A stretch of 14,431 nucleotides of DNA from Geobacter sp. UBA4074 (GTDB lineage: Bacteria > Desulfobacterota > Desulfuromonadia > Geobacterales > Pseudopelobacteraceae). The position numbers and the translations under genes are program-made. The number at the start of each line of letters is the position of its first letter. The stretch's first letter is position 1. Shown piece after piece: positions 13,678 through 14,431 of this stretch. The stretch spans positions 1 through 14,431 of the forward strand of contig DFYU01000124.1 of NCBI GenBank assembly GCA_002383415.1. The letters run 5' to 3'. The notes beneath the pieces were generated by a model, which saw nothing but the letters and a program-made list of their open reading frames with translations, made no database searches and was not told the origin of the DNA.

Positions 13678-14142
13678 ATGAAACACCGTGAGATTGAAAC
13701 CAAAATCATGAGCCCGCTGATCGGCAACCAGATCCCCCTGCCGGCCTACGCCACCGACGGTTCCGCCGCCCTCGACCTGCGAGCCTGCCTGGACAACGAG
13801 ATCACGGTGGCCCCCGGCGAGACCGTCACCATTCCCAGCGGCATCGCCATCGCCATCCACGACCCCGGTCTGGTGGCCATCCTGGCCCCCCGTTCAGGGT
13901 TGGGAATCAAGCACGGCATCGTGCTGGCCAACACCATTGGCGTGATCGACAGTGACTATCAGGGCGAGATAAAGATCGGCATCCGCAACCAGGGGCAGCA
14001 GCCGTACAGCATCCAGCCCGGCGAGCGGATCTGCCAGCTGCTGTTTGTGCCGGTGGTGCAGGCCAGCTTACGGGTGGTGGAGCAGTTCAGCGAGGAGAGT
14101 GCGCGAGGGGCAGGCGGCTTCGGCCACACCGGTCGGGGGTGA
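13678..14142 (+). CDS. dut: Deoxyuridine 5'-triphosphate nucleotidohydrolase (dUTPase)
   Basis: The 154-aa trimeric dUTPase hydrolyses dUTP to dUMP and pyrophosphate, keeping uracil out of DNA and feeding thymidylate synthesis. All five motifs are present: motif 1 ATDGSAALDLRA (25-36), motif 2 APRSGLG (70-76), motif 3 GVIDSDYQGEIKI (88-100) with the catalytic Asp near 91 and the uracil-stacking Tyr 94, motif 4 GERICQLLFVP (115-125), and the flexible C-terminal motif 5 RGAGGFGHTG (143-152). The length is normal. In motif 5, His replaces the more usual Ser. The ATG at 13678 has AGAAGGGA about 8 bases upstream. The gene diverges from the aminopeptidase gene and converges on the M16 peptidase gene. 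Confidence 0.95.
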   Translation: MKHREIETKIMSPLIGNQIPLPAYATDGSAALDLRACLDNEITVAPGETVTIPSGIAIAIHDPGLVAILAPRSGLGIKHGIVLANTIGVIDSDYQGEIKIGIRNQGQQPYSIQPGERICQLLFVPVVQASLRVVEQFSEESARGAGGFGHTGRG

Positions 14143-14148
14143 CAAGAC

Positions 14149-14173
14149 GGGGCACGGCCAGCGGCCATGCCCC
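14149..14173. terminator. Hairpin between convergent dut and peptidase genes
   Basis: GGGGCACGGCC (14149-14159) pairs with GGCCATGCCCC (14163-14173) around a 3-base loop: ten pairs and one C-A mismatch. It occupies the 38-base gap between two converging genes. Neither side has a good T-run, so it may be a bidirectional stabilising or weak terminator hairpin. Confidence 0.5.
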
Positions 14174-14180
14174 GCACAAG

Positions 14181-14431
14181 TTACAGGCTGATCAGTTCAC
14201 GGTTGGTGGTGAAACAGGTCGGATCCACCTTGCCCATCACCTGTACATTCAGAGAACTGTCTTGGAACAGTCTTCCGGCCAACTGCTGCAGGTCGTTGGC
14301 GCTGACGGCGTCGAAACCGGCCATCAGCTCCTCCAGCGGCTGATAGCGGCCATAGTAAAGATAGCTGCGGGCCAGCCGTGACATATAGCTGTCGCTGGAC
14401 TCCAGCGACATCAGAATCTTGCCCTTGATCT
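14181..14431 (-). CDS. M16-family zinc peptidase, C-terminal end (runs off right edge)
   Basis: The last 83 residues of a longer protein enter from the right edge. They read IKGKILMSLESSDSYMSRLA followed by a tyrosine-rich stretch SYLYYGRYQPLEELM, then VSANDLQQLAGRLFQDSSLNVQVMG. This is the helical C-terminal region seen in M16 (insulinase/PqqL-type, processing-peptidase-like) proteins, where the KG...LLxxLES..xRMxxLA helix is characteristic. The HxxEH zinc-site half is outside the window, so whether this is an active subunit cannot be said. An ATG at 14411 is internal and not the start. The stop is 38 bases from the dut stop, across the shared hairpin. Confidence 0.7.
   Translation of the reverse strand, partial: IKGKILMSLESSDSYMSRLARSYLYYGRYQPLEELMAGFDAVSANDLQQLAGRLFQDSSLNVQVMGKVDPTCFTTNRELISL

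Overview
The window looks like a chromosomal segment of a Desulfuromonadales bacterium, most likely in or close to the Geobacteraceae. This rests on moderately high G+C, dense polycistronic operons with ATGA or GTGA overlaps, the gene repertoire (indolepyruvate ferredoxin oxidoreductase, an EAL-HDOD protein, a GAF-GGDEF protein with a Geobacter-type 'Hypr' substitution), and outward-facing CTTTGCGTTAA intergenic repeats. The genus is inferred from gene style; no database search was done. There are no rRNA, tRNA, CRISPR, phage or IS elements, and no gene-free stretch over 300 bases.

Left part (1-3054): the 5' part of iorA on the minus strand, with a strong sigma70 promoter, diverges from a plus-strand three-gene operon. 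That operon encodes a degenerate MlaF-like ABC ATPase that has lost all its catalytic motifs, a membrane-anchored MCE/MlaD-like protein, and a TPR lipoprotein. It resembles a retrograde or anterograde lipid-transport module, but no permease is present in the window.

Centre (3067-9179), all minus strand, read from right to left: queD, queE, a creatininase-family hydrolase, a 130-aa protein of unknown function and rlmD, tightly overlapped as one operon. These are followed by an IHF-beta/HU-type DNA-binding protein, a short Ppx/GppA phosphatase and an EAL-HDOD protein. The first five genes link the queuosine precursor pathway to rRNA methylation. The creatininase-like hydrolase and the unknown protein are unexplained members.

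Right part (9310-13476), minus strand: an M29 aminopeptidase, a Sua5/YciO/YrdC-family protein and the GAF-GGDEF cyclase form an operon, followed by metY. MetY ends at a strong hairpin terminator that overlaps the queD promoter. The cyclase has Ser in place of the guanine-contacting Asp of GGDEF domains. That is the hallmark of enzymes making 3',3'-cGAMP, so it is the best candidate here for an unusual signalling system. A 201-bp divergent region then leads to dut (plus strand), which converges on the 3' end of an M16 peptidase gene at the right edge.
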